This document shows positions 1 through 10,504 of a stretch of DNA of 64,000 nt, piece by piece (the stretch's first letter is position 1; the number at the start of each line of letters is the position of its first letter). The position numbers were made by a program, and so were the translations under genes. The notes beneath the pieces were generated by a model, which saw only the letters and a program-made list of their open reading frames with translations, searched no databases and was not told the origin of the DNA. Source of the stretch: Rotaria socialis. Its lineage: Eukaryota; Rotifera; Eurotatoria; Philodinida; Philodinidae. Location: contig CAJNYU010003520.1 in the NCBI GenBank assembly GCA_905331475.1, forward strand, positions 1 to 64,000, in the 5' to 3' direction.

Positions 1-260
1 AATTTTAATTTATAAAGTCATACTTACAATTGAATTAGCTTTTTGTATTAAATCTAAAGAAAAAGTAATTTTAATTTATAAAGTCATACTTACAATTGAA
101 TTAGCTTTTTGTATTAAATCTAAAGAAAAAGTAATTTTAATTTATAAAGTCATACTTACAATTGAATTAGCTTTTTGTATTAAATCTGAAGAAAAAGTAA
201 TTTTAATTTATAAAATCATACTTAAGATTGGATTGAATCAATTGTTGAAGTTAATCTAAA
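1..260. repeat. 66-bp tandem repeat array, truncated by window edge
   Basis: Three near-identical 66-bp units begin at 1, 67 and 133. A fourth, diverging unit starts at 199 and fades by about 260. Units begin AATTTTAATTTATAAAGTCA and end GAAAAAGT. The array starts at base 1, so its true length lies outside the window. There is no coding potential beyond a chance short ORF. Confidence 0.9.
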
Positions 261-850
261 TAAAAAAAAGAATTGTGTTTTCTAATTTCATACATACAAT
301 TGAACTCTAATTGTTGAACTAGATCGAAATAAAAAGCACTTGTTTTACCTACATTAGAGTCAAGAATCTCAATGGAACGATTAAAAATTAAAAGACTGAA
401 CATTATCAAGTTACTCGTATAAGAGTACCGATCTATCACCGACATACGCTCTTAACTGACTATACGAAGGGAAGATTCAATAAGTTCTAAAAAATTGCTA
501 ATATTCTGCATTGAAGGAAAATGAAAAGGCTACGGGAAAAGAACGGATTGCTGATATGAGAGAATGTAAAAAATGGCATTATTAAGTAGGCAATATATGA
601 CTGATTGAACGTTTTACGGAAACAAAACAGATAGCTACAGAAATAACAAAAATGAAAAAGGAGAGCTGCTATGTTTCATTCGGAATGATAAATGGCGAGA
701 AAAAACGTGTAAATTCCGAAAAAATTGTACACATTTTAACAGGTTCACCATCGTTAACGCGTTTTACGCACTAAAAAATCGTAAAAATGACGTTTTTACG
801 AAATTTTAACGCGTATAAACGCGTTTATTTGAAGGTCATGTCTGCCTGGG
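261..850. other. Gene-free AT-rich stretch with a decayed element end
   Basis: No credible gene. Bases 755-830 hold a CG-containing motif block (ACGTTTTTACGAAATTTTAA and CGCGTTTA words) that recurs in diverged form at 13128-13215. The stretch ends at 841-850 with TCTGCCTGGG. Read in reverse (CCCAGGCAGA), this resembles the CCCAGGTCG tips of the small elements described below, so this may be the remnant of a related element. Confidence 0.5.
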
Positions 851-2113
851 TACGAACATTAAAAATAAATAATCTGAATAAATTCTATAAGTCAATAGTA
901 TTCTTTTGATATCATTTTTGAGAGGTAACACATTTAAATTTAAAAAAATTATTAGATGAGAAATCATTTTTTAAATTTAAATTTAAAAAATAAAATGTTT
1001 TACACGTAAAGCTATATTTTAATTACATTTTAACTCAAAAAAATAAAATTTATTATAAACTTAACTTCGTAGAATTTTAGTTAGAATTTAACTGTAAGTT
1101 TTGGGTAATTTTAATTTAAAAAAAATCAATTGTAAATTAACTTTTCTGTCATTTTTTGAAAAAAGAAGTTGTAGTAACAAAAGAGTGTTATTGTTGCAAA
1201 GGAATACATTTATGAAGGTGATTAATTGAATAACATATTGAATAAAATCACCTAATTCAATTAATGTACTCTCTCCTTTATATACGACTAACTTATCGTA
1301 ACGAATTTTTATTACGACGAATTGTCTTGCGGCGAACTGTCGTGTGACGAAGTGAACTCGACGAAATGTCATGCGACGATGTGTGCGATCATCACAAAAT
1401 ATTACTATTAAAAATATTTGTTTACTACTCAAGAAAAGAGAAATATATTAATTTTGAATTGTCAATTACTAAATAAAAACTAAAATAATGTACAAATTTC
1501 TGTTAGAAAGGAAGCATATTTTTTCATGAGCTATCAAATCTTTTAAATAATTATGAAGATTTTTTTTGAATGAACGAATATTTCATGAAGAACCAGTAGT
1601 ACCCAGGTCGCTCAATCCCAGTACAGGAACCGAGCGAAACCTATCCGATTCGACCAGGAATCCAACGAAATCCTATCGAATTTCACAAGGATTTGACACA
1701 GTTCCAACAGGATCCTAATCTAGTAAAGTTTCAAAATCCGACAATCCAACTACCGACAAATTCCAACTGTATCCAAAGCACCGATGGGCCGAAATTCCCA
1801 TTGGAAAAATTCCCATGAAATTCGCATCGGATACCTTGCTAGTTTCTTAGGGAATTCCGACAGTATCCGCAACTAGGATTCATCCATATTCCGATCGGTG
1901 GCAATTCCGATAAAAATCTCACAGGAAGCTGTAAGAGTATTCTGAAGTCCTATCGTATTCTTTAGAAATCCGACAATTGGATCCCAATACGGATCCAATC
2001 AACAAAAACTATCGGGTTTCTCCAAGATCCTATCGAATCCAACAAAAATCTTCTAATTTCCGACATTCGGACCTACTCATATAATGGTTATGATTATTTG
2101 CACATTCGAAGTT
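851..2113 (+). repeat. Left arm of the 5.2-kb fold-back
   Basis: This is the reverse complement of 4792-6061. It has three modules. Bases 921-1130 are AT-rich with an AGAGGTAACACATTTAAA start. Bases 1215-1385 are CG-rich with a period of about 15 bp. Bases 1609-2090 are GC-richer and built of many TTCCGA/GGATCC-like words beginning TACCCAGGTCG. Each module has relatives elsewhere in the window. Confidence 0.85.
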
Positions 2114-2316
2114 NCGTGGTGAATTATACTGAACCCCAAGTACGAAACCCCTGTTATCAGCTATTAAAATTAAGGCTTTTTACGAAATCCAATTTCTACG
2201 AAACCTCAAAGGATTTCGATTTGGTTGCAAAAATCAGAAACCTTTAGGGTTCGGTATGGTACCTTTTATTTTCAGTGTGGTAGGTTATCATATATCCCAA
2301 ACCTGGTTACAACAAA

Positions 2317-2613
2317 TCAATCCCCAAATAAAATTCCCATTTGGGGTTATCAAATGAATAAAGTGAGGATATTGATTTGGAGATTTTTTAATTGGCTAAA
2401 CATAAGAAAAACAGCTTTACAATGAATCTGGTGACCAGAATATATTGTGGGTCGCCAAAAACTACACTTTATAGTAACCCAAGATATAATCTGGTCATCT
2501 GATTCATCGTAGAGCTGTTTTTCTTATGTTTAGCGAATTAAAAAAATCCCCAAATCAATATCCTCACTTTATTCGTTTGATTATCCCAAATGGGGGTTTT
2601 ATTTGGCGATTGA
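2317..2613. repeat. Nested inverted repeat inside the fold-back spacer
   Basis: Arms of about 140 bp surround a centre near 2465. Both carry the words TCCCCAAAT, AATAAAGTGAGGATATTGAT and ACATAAGAAAAACAGCT in opposite orientation. A shorter related hairpin, rich in TCCCCAAAT/ATTTGGGGA, follows at about 2840-2965. Confidence 0.75.
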
Positions 2614-3039
2614 CTTGTGCTAACCAGTTTTGGGGTAAATGATAGGCATTCAAAAGTAGTTCTCACATTTGTTACATAATGCAATATTGAGTGAAAAATC
2701 ACTTTCTGATCACCAGAACATAAATTGGACCTTGGCTAACACAATGATCATGCTAGAAACTTTTATTCTAAAGTTGATGCTGTGTAGTACGAGAAGCAAG
2801 ATGTGATTGAATTACAGCATACACAGTGTATCTTATGATAAAAAAAGCCCCAAAAAAAAGAATCCCCAAATTAAAATCCGCATTTGGTTACCAGAATTGT
2901 TTTATCATCCGCAAATCGGGGATTTTTTTGGGGGGATCGATTTGGGGATTTCAATTTGAGGCAAATGATAGTCATTCGTGATGGAAGATGGTGTATTTGA
3001 TCGTGTGGAGCATAGTGCTAGGGCTTTAACTTTGTTATA

Positions 3040-3540
3040 GAAATTAAAGTTTTAGTGGTATTTCTAACTCTAGGTTTTAATGTTAAAGTAGTGCACTTTA
3101 AAGTTTTATCTTCAATTAAAATGCAGGAAATTTTTTATATCTTAACAAGATAGTGTATCATCATCCCCTATCTACTCATAACGAACTGTAGCCCACAACT
3201 TTAAAGGAGTTTAACTTTAGCTTTACTTTTGAACTAATTAAAGTAGACTAAATTAAAGAAATCATCAATAAAAATTCTGAGAGGTATGCTTTTTCGCTTA
3301 TCGTCAGAATACCAGGAGATTCTCTGAGTTTAGTTGACAAATTTCTTTGTGTTTTATTGGCGGTTTCTTAAATTTCGTCCATTTTCATTGTTTAAAAATC
3401 AAAGTTAATGCTAAAGTGTTTAAAGTTATGTACTATCGCTCCTTATGAGTAGATTGAGGATTATGATACACTATTCTGTTAAGGTATAAAAATTTCGTTT
3501 ACTTTTATTAAAGTTACCGTTTTAAAGTAATTTAAAACCT
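3040..3540. repeat. Second nested inverted repeat, AAAGTTTTA-rich
   Basis: Diverged arms with TTAAAGTTTTA, GATAGTGTATCATCAT and CTACTCATAA words on the left, and their complements on the right (TTATGAGTAG, ATGATACACTATTCTGTTAA), fold around about 3310. No ORF of interest. Confidence 0.6.
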
Positions 3541-3542
3541 TA

Positions 3543-3645
3543 ATACTTTTTGTGGAACTCACATATATTTTCGAAGAAAATGGTGAGTGTAAGTTTACAA
3601 GCGAGATTTTTGCGACTCCCTACTCCCCCTCCCCTCATTACAGAC
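3543..3645 (+). repeat. Dispersed repeat, copy 1
   Basis: Shares CTTTTTGTGGAACTCACA, TATTTTCGAAGAAAAT and TTTTTGC-ACTC words in the same order with 11806-11905. The two copies are diverged. Function unknown. Confidence 0.65.
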
Positions 3646-4077
3646 ATTAGTTTAAAATTGTGCTACTTAGGAGCTTAACTACTTAGACTGCTGCTTCTTC
3701 CTTTTTTAATTACAGGCTACACGAAAAAAGCAATCCTTGCCCATTGCAGATAATAGCAACTCGCTTAGGGTACAATTACAGACCATAGAAACCAGCCGGT
3801 GCTACTGTTAAATATACGAGCTAACAATTAATACTCCATTACTGACATAACCAAATATACAATGACCTAATTATAGGTTTTGGAAATCAAGATAGATCTT
3901 TCAGATGACCTATTTTGATTTATTTTAGTAAGCCTAAGGATCTATGTGAGTTCTAAATTTTAGCTCCAAAGGGGCTGCGCTAACAAGCTTTTTCAAACTG
4001 TTTTTAATGTTAAACTACCATCTCTAGTGCAGAATTATCTTTTCGTGAGCTCTGTATAATTTGGCAATATAAATAGT

Positions 4078-4689
4078 AGGGGTGTCACATTTAAATCTAA
4101 AAAATTTATTAAATCGAGAAATAAATTTTCAGAAAATTTAATTTAAAATAAATTAAATTTTTTTAAAATGAAAAGGTAAATTTACAATAAATAAATTTTT
4201 TTAAATGAAAAGTTGAATTTACAATAAGTTAATTTTTTTTAAATGAAAAGTTAAATTCACAATAAATTTAAATTTAATTGTTTGAATTTCAAATCAGTTA
4301 TATTTTGAAAACTAGTAGATAAACATAGTTTTTGACTTGATTGCTACTATTTAAAGTCAAATTTGAGTATGTCTACTGTTTTCTCAAGTTAAAGCTAGTC
4401 ATTCTTCTACGAATTGTGCTATTAAATATATTTTTATGAGTATTCCGGTATTTTGAAGAAGAAAGATGACGGATCCTGCATAATCTGTTGAGAAATTTTG
4501 ACGATTATGAACAAACACTAACCTAAAATACCAGGTTCTCCGTTCATTTAGTATTTACTACTGCCAAAGTCACTTATTTTTCTCGTAGCAATGATGTGTA
4601 TCCATCCAAACAATTTTTTTTATTTTAAATTAAATTAACTTTTCGCGAAGTTCAATTTAAATTAAATAAACTGTAGATTGACACCCCTA
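4078..4689. mobile_element. hAT-like non-autonomous element with target-site duplication
   Basis: The left tip AGGGGTGTCA (4078-4087) and right tip TGACACCCCT (4679-4688) are perfect inverted repeats. The flank TAAATAGT occurs immediately left (4070-4077) and just right (4691-4698), an 8-bp duplication extendable to ATAAATAGT. hAT transposons typically have 8-bp duplications and CAGGGGTGTC-like tips (family knowledge). The interior of about 590 bp is AT-rich with repeated AAATGAAAAGTTAAATT units and no transposase. The element sits inside the fold-back spacer, so it inserted there later. Confidence 0.75.
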
Positions 4690-4791
4690 ATAAATAGTGA
4701 AAATCAGCCGGATTTATATTTAATGGTGTCGGATTTTGTATGGGAGGCTCTGAAATGTGTGAATATGAGCAGAGATTTATGGGTGTTTTTG

Positions 4792-6061
4792 AACTTCGAA
4801 TGTGCAAATAATCATAACCATTATATGAGTAGGTCCGAATGTCGGAAATTAGAAGATTTTTGTTGGATTCGATAGGATCTTGGAGAAACCCGATGTTTTT
4901 TGTTGATTGGATCCATATTAGGATCCTATTGTCTGATTTTTAAAAGATACGATGGGATCTCGGAAAACTTCTACAGTTTCCTATGAGGTTTTTATCGGAA
5001 TTGTCAGCGATCGGAATATGAATGAGTCCTAGTTGCGGATACTGTCGGAATTTCCTAGGAAGCTAGCATGGTATCCGATGCGAATTTCACGGGAATTTTT
5101 CCAATGGGAATTTGGGCCCGTCGGTGCTTTGGATACAGTTAGAATTTCTCGGTAGTTGGATAGTCGGATTTTGAAACTTTACTAGATTAGGATCCTGTTG
5201 GAACTGTGCCAAATCCGTGTGAAATTCGATAGGATTTCGTTGGATTCCTGGTCGAATCGGATAGGTTTCCCTCGGTTCCTGTACTGGGATTGAGCGACCT
5301 GGGATGGTGGGTACTAATGGTTCTTCATGAAATATTCGTTGATTCAAAAAAATCTTCATAATTATTTAAAAGATTTGATAGCTCATGAAAAAATATGCTT
5401 CCTCTCTAACAGAAATTTGCACATTGTTTTAGTTTTTATTTAGTAATTGACAATTCAAAATTAATATATTTCTCTTTTCTTGAGTAGTGAACAAATATTT
5501 TTAATAGTAATATTTTGTTATGACCACACACATCGTCGTATGACATTTCATCGAGTTCACTTCGTCACACGACAGTTCGCCGCAAGACAATTCGTCTTAA
5601 TAAAAATTCGTTACGATAAGTTAGTCGTATATAAAGGAGAGAGTACATTAATTGAATTAGGTGATTTTATTCAATATGTTATTCAATTAATCACCTTCAT
5701 AAATGTATTCCTTTGCAATAGTAACACTCTTTTGTTACTACAACTTCTTTTTTCAAAAAATGACAGAAACGTTAATTTACAATTGATTTTTTTTAAATTA
5801 AAATTACCCAAAACTTAAAGTTAAATTCTAACTAAAATTCTACGAAGTTAAGTTTATAATAAATTTTATTTTTTTGAATTAAAATGTAATTAAAATATAG
5901 CTTTACATGTAAAACATTTTATTTTTTAAATTTAAATTTAAAAAATTATTTCTCATGTAATATTTTTTTTAAATTTAAATGTGTTACCTCTCAAAAATGA
6001 TATCAAAAGAATACTATTGACTTATAGAATTTATTCAGATTATTTAATTTTAACGTTCGTA
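4792..6061 (-). repeat. Right arm of the 5.2-kb fold-back
   Basis: Inverted copy of 851-2113 with the same three modules in mirror order. It ends with GTTCGTA, mirroring the TACGAAC that opens the left arm. No matching target-site duplication was recognised outside 851/6061. Confidence 0.85.
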
Positions 6062-7382
6062 GTGTCGAAAACCTAAAAGTCCATTTCAAAAGTTTCCAAA
6101 ACCACTTCATCCAATAGTCGAGTAACTTTGAAAATCATAGAAAACTATCCTAGAAACTACTGAACGAATTCTACAACTCAGGAGAGAGTTCATTTTTCTT
6201 TCATTTCTTCTTGGTGTTTCTTAGCTCCAGATTTCGTCAGAAATCGTCTCCTCAAAAGACTTGAGTTGAGTTTCATTTGATAGCAGCCTATTTGCAATGC
6301 CACAGAAGAATTTTGCAGGACTAAATAATGTTTCTAGCACTTTGTTTTACAGAACTAGATATTTTCTTCTTCCAAAACGAATCTATTATCCATCATATCG
6401 ATCTAGTTATAATTCCATAGAGTGTGTATTTACGTGATTGATTGAATAACATATTGAACAAAATCCCTCAATTCAATTAATGTACTCTCTCCTTTATATA
6501 CGACTAACTTATCACAACGAATTTTTATTGCGACGAATTGTCTTGCGACGAACTGTCGTGTGACGAAGTGAACTTGACGAAGTGTACTAGTACCCATTTT
6601 GTTAAATAACGCAAAATTTTAATGGCTTCTAAGATGAAGAGGATTAACAGAGCAAATGTTATTTAAAACAGGGTTGACTATTTAAATTAGTAACTGTTAC
6701 AGATGTCCTGCTGTAACTTAAATCAATTCACAAAATAGAAATTTATGTTTCTATTTAACTGATCAATAACAAATTTCCTGTGCATGATTCCTAATCTGAA
6801 TCTTAATCTCCTTCCTAATCTGTTTTATTATTCTTTTTCCTATTTATAGTGTACAGCACATAAACCCAAGAGAGAGAGAGAGAGAGAGAGACAAAGACAG
6901 AAAGAAAGAAAAGACATTTGTTTTTTTGACTAGAATATTTTGTATTTAAAGATGATGGCGCATCATTCTAGAGGTGCACCTAATTCTAGTCGAAGAAACG
7001 ATGCTATTATTTACGCCGTCACGCACGGGAAGAGAGAAGACACAATAGAGAGGTATGAAGAGAGGAAAGAAAGAATGAAAAAGAACGGTTGACGTATGTG
7101 CATCTCGAGTTGGATTGAACATATGAGAATACGTAACTTATAAAGACGAAGCAAGAACGTATCAGAATAAGTAAATAAATAACTTGTTAGAGTACTCTCT
7201 AACAGTGATATTTACATTCGATTTCATAGTTATCTTCTAGTAATCAATCAATAACTTTAAATTAAAAGCTATCAAGGATTTTAATAGAAAAATATTTATT
7301 TACAAAGTCCCTGCTTTCAGAATGACTCTTCTTCTGATCTGCTTAGAGAACCAAGAAGTCTTATGAGTTGATAAAAAAAGCA
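6062..7382. other. Gene-free stretch with repeat fragments
   Basis: Bases 6436-6584 are a third, partial copy of the arm segment at 1219-1372, in left-arm orientation. An (AG)n microsatellite lies at about 6869-6891. A 46-codon ORF opens at 6952 (starting MMAHHSRGAP) and could be an exon, since it runs into GAGAG-GTATG, but nothing supports it further. No gene is called. Confidence 0.6.
6436..6584 (+). repeat. Third copy of the CG-rich arm module
   Basis: Matches 1219-1372 (and inverted 5530-5690): the GATTGAATAACATATTGAA start, the CTCTCTCCTTTATATACGAC block and the CGACGAA-TGTC-TG units of about 15 bp. It lies outside the fold-back, only about 370 bp from its right end. Confidence 0.8.
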
Positions 7383-7687
7383 TACCCAGGTCGAAAAATC
7401 TGACATAAGATCTTATGAAATACATACAAGATTTTTGAATATGGGCGAAATCTTACACGAATCTGACAGAAAATCGTAGTTTCTGCGATCGGAGATCAAT
7501 TCGCCCAATCAGATTCTTGAATGATCCTACACATTAATGCGACCTTTCAAGAATCTGGTTGTGCGAATTGATCTCAGATCTCAGAAACTACGATTTTTTG
7601 TCAAATTTTTGTAGGATCGTGCAAGATCATATAAGATCGGATGCAAGATATTATCAGATCTTACAATATGATTGATCGACCTGGGTA
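7383..7687. mobile_element. Small palindromic TIR element, CCCAGGTCGA tips
   Basis: Perfect inverted ends TACCCAGGTCGA (from 7383) and TCGACCTGGGTA (to 7687). Inside, about 7471-7530 pairs with 7543-7600 (CGTAGTTTCTG versus CAGAAACTACG; GATCAATTCG versus CGAATTGATC), so nearly the whole element can fold. TA is present at both edges, allowing a TA target duplication. No ORF. MITE-like. Confidence 0.8.
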
Positions 7688-8339
7688 GTTAAATAGGTTT
7701 TTACTATTTTCTTTTGTTAAAAAGAAACTCGCTCTTTCCTTCATAAACCGGAAATCTTTTTTAGATTCCACTCAAATTAAATGAAAAGCCTATTAAAATA
7801 TTGTGCTATTCGTCGTTAAAAATAACTGCTTCTTTTTTCTTGCTGTCACTCTTTTTAAAAAGAAAGAAGACAAGTAGGTGACTATAGTTTTCTTCATAGA
7901 ATTACTAACAGAGCAAGATATGCATGATGGGCGAGTATTGTTCGTTGACTTTGACTTTTTCATAATTACAAAACCCTCCTGCAGAATAGAAGCCAATGGG
8001 TGGTGTCTCTGCGACGCAAGCTATAATTTTGTAACAAAATATGCCCTGATGCCAGTTTTTGCGTTATTTGATAGAAAAATATTCATCCTTTCATTTTTCA
8101 TCGGTTTTAGTTCATTTTCATGGAGTAAACCTTGATTTTCAACGGAGAAATCTAACCCAGTGGATGGGCTTCTATTCTGTGTAGGGGTTTAACATAAAAG
8201 ATAAAAGTATTAGCTATATAACTTCAGAAAAAACGCTCTACCGAATTATTTGAATGAAATGATCTTCTTCTTCTTCACTACGGAAGATATATCATTGTTA
8301 TCAACCAGTACAAATCCATAATGTTTTTTTGAGATTGTT
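7688..8339. other. Intergenic stretch upstream of the GPCR
   Basis: AT-rich. Short ORFs on both strands (7793-7996 minus, 7878-8135 plus) overlap each other and show no recognisable domain. No gene is called. The start-proximal sequence before 8340 holds no clear promoter motif. Confidence 0.5.
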
Positions 8340-9320
8340 ATGAATAATCAAACATATAACACTTCGTTAGCATCGGAAGAAATATCATCCAGAATCAGCT
8401 TAATGCAACGCATTATTACCATGTCATTATTAATTGCATTTGCTATACCATCCTTAATCTGTTTTCTCGTTATCTTTTATTATTTTATTCGATTGCGTAA
8501 AACATTGCTTTTTGATCGTATCAATCATCACGTTATTTTATGCGTATTGATCAGTGATTTCTTATTGGTTACAACTGAACTACCATTTTCGTTGAACTAT
8601 CTTTCACTCGGATACGTGCAGTCAACAAAAATGTGTCTATTTTGGGCTTTTTGGGATTATTATCTTGAAGCGACCACATTATTCCTAACAATGTATGCAG
8701 CAATTGAACGTTACTTTTTAATATTTCACAAAGAGTGCATTATGAAAAATAAATTATTTTTTCACTATATTCCATTAGGATTCGTTTGCTTTTATACTTT
8801 CGGTACTAAAGTTTATTTTGTTCCACTGTTTCCATGTAAACAAAATTATTCGTACGACTTAGCTGCGTTCGTTTGCGGAGGACCATGTTATTTAGATGCT
8901 GTTATTCAAGGTTTATATGACACCATTGTTGATGTTATGTTGCCAACTTGTGTTCTTTTGATTTTCAATCTATTGATGATTAGTCGTGTGATTAACTACA
9001 AACACAGAGTGTCACCGTCGACACAAGTATCGAATAAATTGAAAAAAAGTCGACGAATGATTTTACAATTATTAGCCATAAGTTTAATGACTTTAATAAC
9101 TTGGATGCCTTGGATTTTTATAATTTTAGTACAGGATTTTTATGATCCATCATTTGGTGAACAATTCATCACGATTTTTCTCCACTATCTGCCATATTTT
9201 ACCAGTTTTGCGTCACCGTTTTTGGCATTGATTAATCTACCGGAAATCCGTGAGGAATTTAAGAAAGTAATGAGACAACTCATGACTACATTACATATAC
9301 TGAATTCAACTCAAGTATGA
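8340..9320 (+). CDS. Rhodopsin-like seven-transmembrane receptor (chemoreceptor-type GPCR)
   Basis: A 326-aa single-exon ORF. The N-terminus has two glycosylation sequons (NQT, NTS) and no signal peptide. Seven hydrophobic segments follow at about residues 28-50, 63-85, 100-122, 141-160, 185-212, 238-262 and 270-295. Family features visible are the AIERY motif at the end of helix 3 (DRY variant), a WMPW motif in helix 6 in place of CWxP, and SPFLALINLPEIREEF at helix 7 in place of NPxxY. It is plasma-membrane located and would couple an unknown ligand to G proteins. A possible AATAAA poly(A) signal lies at 9418-9423. The intronless state suggests a retro-copied or rapidly expanding family, as known for bdelloid GPCRs. 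Its closest relative here is the gene at 50269-51382. The ligand cannot be inferred. Confidence 0.88.
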   Translation: MNNQTYNTSLASEEISSRISLMQRIITMSLLIAFAIPSLICFLVIFYYFIRLRKTLLFDRINHHVILCVLISDFLLVTTELPFSLNYLSLGYVQSTKMCLFWAFWDYYLEATTLFLTMYAAIERYFLIFHKECIMKNKLFFHYIPLGFVCFYTFGTKVYFVPLFPCKQNYSYDLAAFVCGGPCYLDAVIQGLYDTIVDVMLPTCVLLIFNLLMISRVINYKHRVSPSTQVSNKLKKSRRMILQLLAISLMTLITWMPWIFIILVQDFYDPSFGEQFITIFLHYLPYFTSFASPFLALINLPEIREEFKKVMRQLMTTLHILNSTQV

Positions 9321-10210
9321 CTAATGAATAAGACGAGCAATATTTATAAACAGCAAGTAATCAATCGTAAATCACCACATTGAAAACCGCTCAGCGTAAT
9401 GGGACAATTACTCACAAAATAAAAGCAACATTTTTATAGTTTCTACATTTCATATGTGCTGGGATTGGAGCCCGTCGGGTCCGAAAATTCCTCGTCACCG
9501 GACCCGGTTTCGGTTATGTGTTTTAAATTTATTTATGACATGGCCCGGATCCAAGTTCGGCTCCAGATTAAAAACTTTTTTACTTATTGGGCCAGATCAC
9601 AAGAAAGTTTTTATGCATGTAATTCAGTGAAAATGAAGCCGATGCTGTCGATGGTGAAGTTGTCTAACATAAGAAACAATGTAAATACTTTAATGTATTC
9701 ATTCCTTATTTCATCTGAAGCTGCACACTACTAGCGAGTCGCTTGGAGTCAAAGCCCATTATAAATTAATTGTTAAAAACTCTTTATCAGATAGTTGAAA
9801 GAACATATAAGATGTTGTTAGGGTGTAATTCCTCTGCATACACCTCGACCCTATCTATTCTTCTTCTTGTTATATTTCTATCTGTATCTTTTCGTTTCTA
9901 TTACTTATTTTCTTTGACCTTCATTAACATTTGTATTCTTTTCTGTTAGCTCCCTGTTTTCATATACATATATAAACGGTTGTTTTCTTTAAAGAATAAA
10001 TAGACAGAAGAAAATACATCTTTAATCGTGCTCGTCGCTCTTCACGAGTACGAACGCTAGCAGATGTTCTACTTGCATAACAAAAGAGGGCAGAAGATGC
10101 CATATCTTCGGAACGGCTACCAGATTCAATTCGAAAATTTGATTACAAATCTAAGAGTATGGGTTCCGGATCTATGCTTGATTAATAAACTAGGTATTTG
10201 TTAAAATGCC
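9321..10210. other. Intergenic stretch with an LTR-like block
   Basis: Bases 9450-9580 are locally GC-rich with short complementary words (GGAGCCCG, CGGCTCC) and open a 92-codon ORF (9456-9734) without domain features, judged non-coding. An LTR-like unit at 9816-10082 is listed separately. Nothing else was recognised. Confidence 0.5.
9816..10082 (+). mobile_element. Possible solo LTR
   Basis: A 267-bp block that starts TGTTAGGG and ends CATAACA (TGTTA/TAACA inverted tips). It carries a TATATAAACGG-like TATA box near 9970 and an AATAAA near 9995, the order expected in an LTR. No 5-bp target duplication is evident and no second copy is present here. A block at 39692-39958 has the same length and a similar layout. 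Confidence 0.35.
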
Positions 10211-10504
10211 AGCTTCCCAGGTCGAACAGTCCGACCTGGAAACGGCGGGTTTCTGGTAGTTCTGTTGATTTTGTCGAAGCAGTATTCCGGTTCGAAATTT
10301 TTCGGTGATTTCCGGTCAATTCCTATCGGAAAGCACCGGAACTTGGCAGGAATCCACCGGAAAAGTTCGACCGTATTTTTGACCGGAATAGTGCTTCCAT
10401 GTTCCAGGGATTTCCTGTGTTTTCCTGCAAGATATGGTGACTTTCCCGCATATTTCCTGGAGTATCTTACGGGATCCGGTGGCCGGAATGTTCGACTTTG
10501 GTTG
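10211..10504. mobile_element. Diverged CCCAGGTCGAACA-tipped element
   Basis: The left tip TCCCAGGTCGAACA and right tip TGTTCGACTTTGG are imperfect inverted repeats related to the tips of 7383-7687. The interior is GC-rich for this window and made of CCGGAA/TTCCGG words, like the fold-back arm module at 1609-2090. The 83-codon ORF inside (10265-10516) is a by-product of this composition. Confidence 0.55.

Larger units (their letters stand above)
851..6061. mobile_element. Large composite fold-back (long inverted repeat) element
   Basis: Bases 851-2113 reappear as the reverse complement at 4792-6061, with arms about 1.27 kb long and only scattered differences. The 2.7-kb spacer is itself full of smaller inverted repeats. 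No transposase-like ORF is seen. The ORFs of about 113 aa in each arm (1088-1432 minus, 5480-5818 plus) are mirror copies arising from a CG-rich short tandem repeat and are not convincing proteins. An ambiguous base (N) lies at 2114, exactly where arm identity stops. Possible origins are a Foldback-type element, a DNA transposon with long terminal inverted repeats, or an inverted duplication. Confidence 0.75.

Noticed and set aside
1-198. 66-bp array as a CRISPR
   Set aside because: Units are fully contiguous with no variable spacers, and the genome is animal.
1088-1432. Open frame of 114 codons (and its mirror at 5480-5818) as a gene
   Set aside because: Both are inverted copies of the same CG-rich short tandem repeat followed by low-complexity T-rich DNA. 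No domain is present and the frame is a by-product of the repeat.
6952-7092. 46-codon ORF that could be a first exon
   Set aside because: The GTATG donor is present, but no downstream exon could be linked.
9456-9734. 92-codon ORF in a GC-rich patch
   Set aside because: No recognisable motif, splice context or homologous feature.
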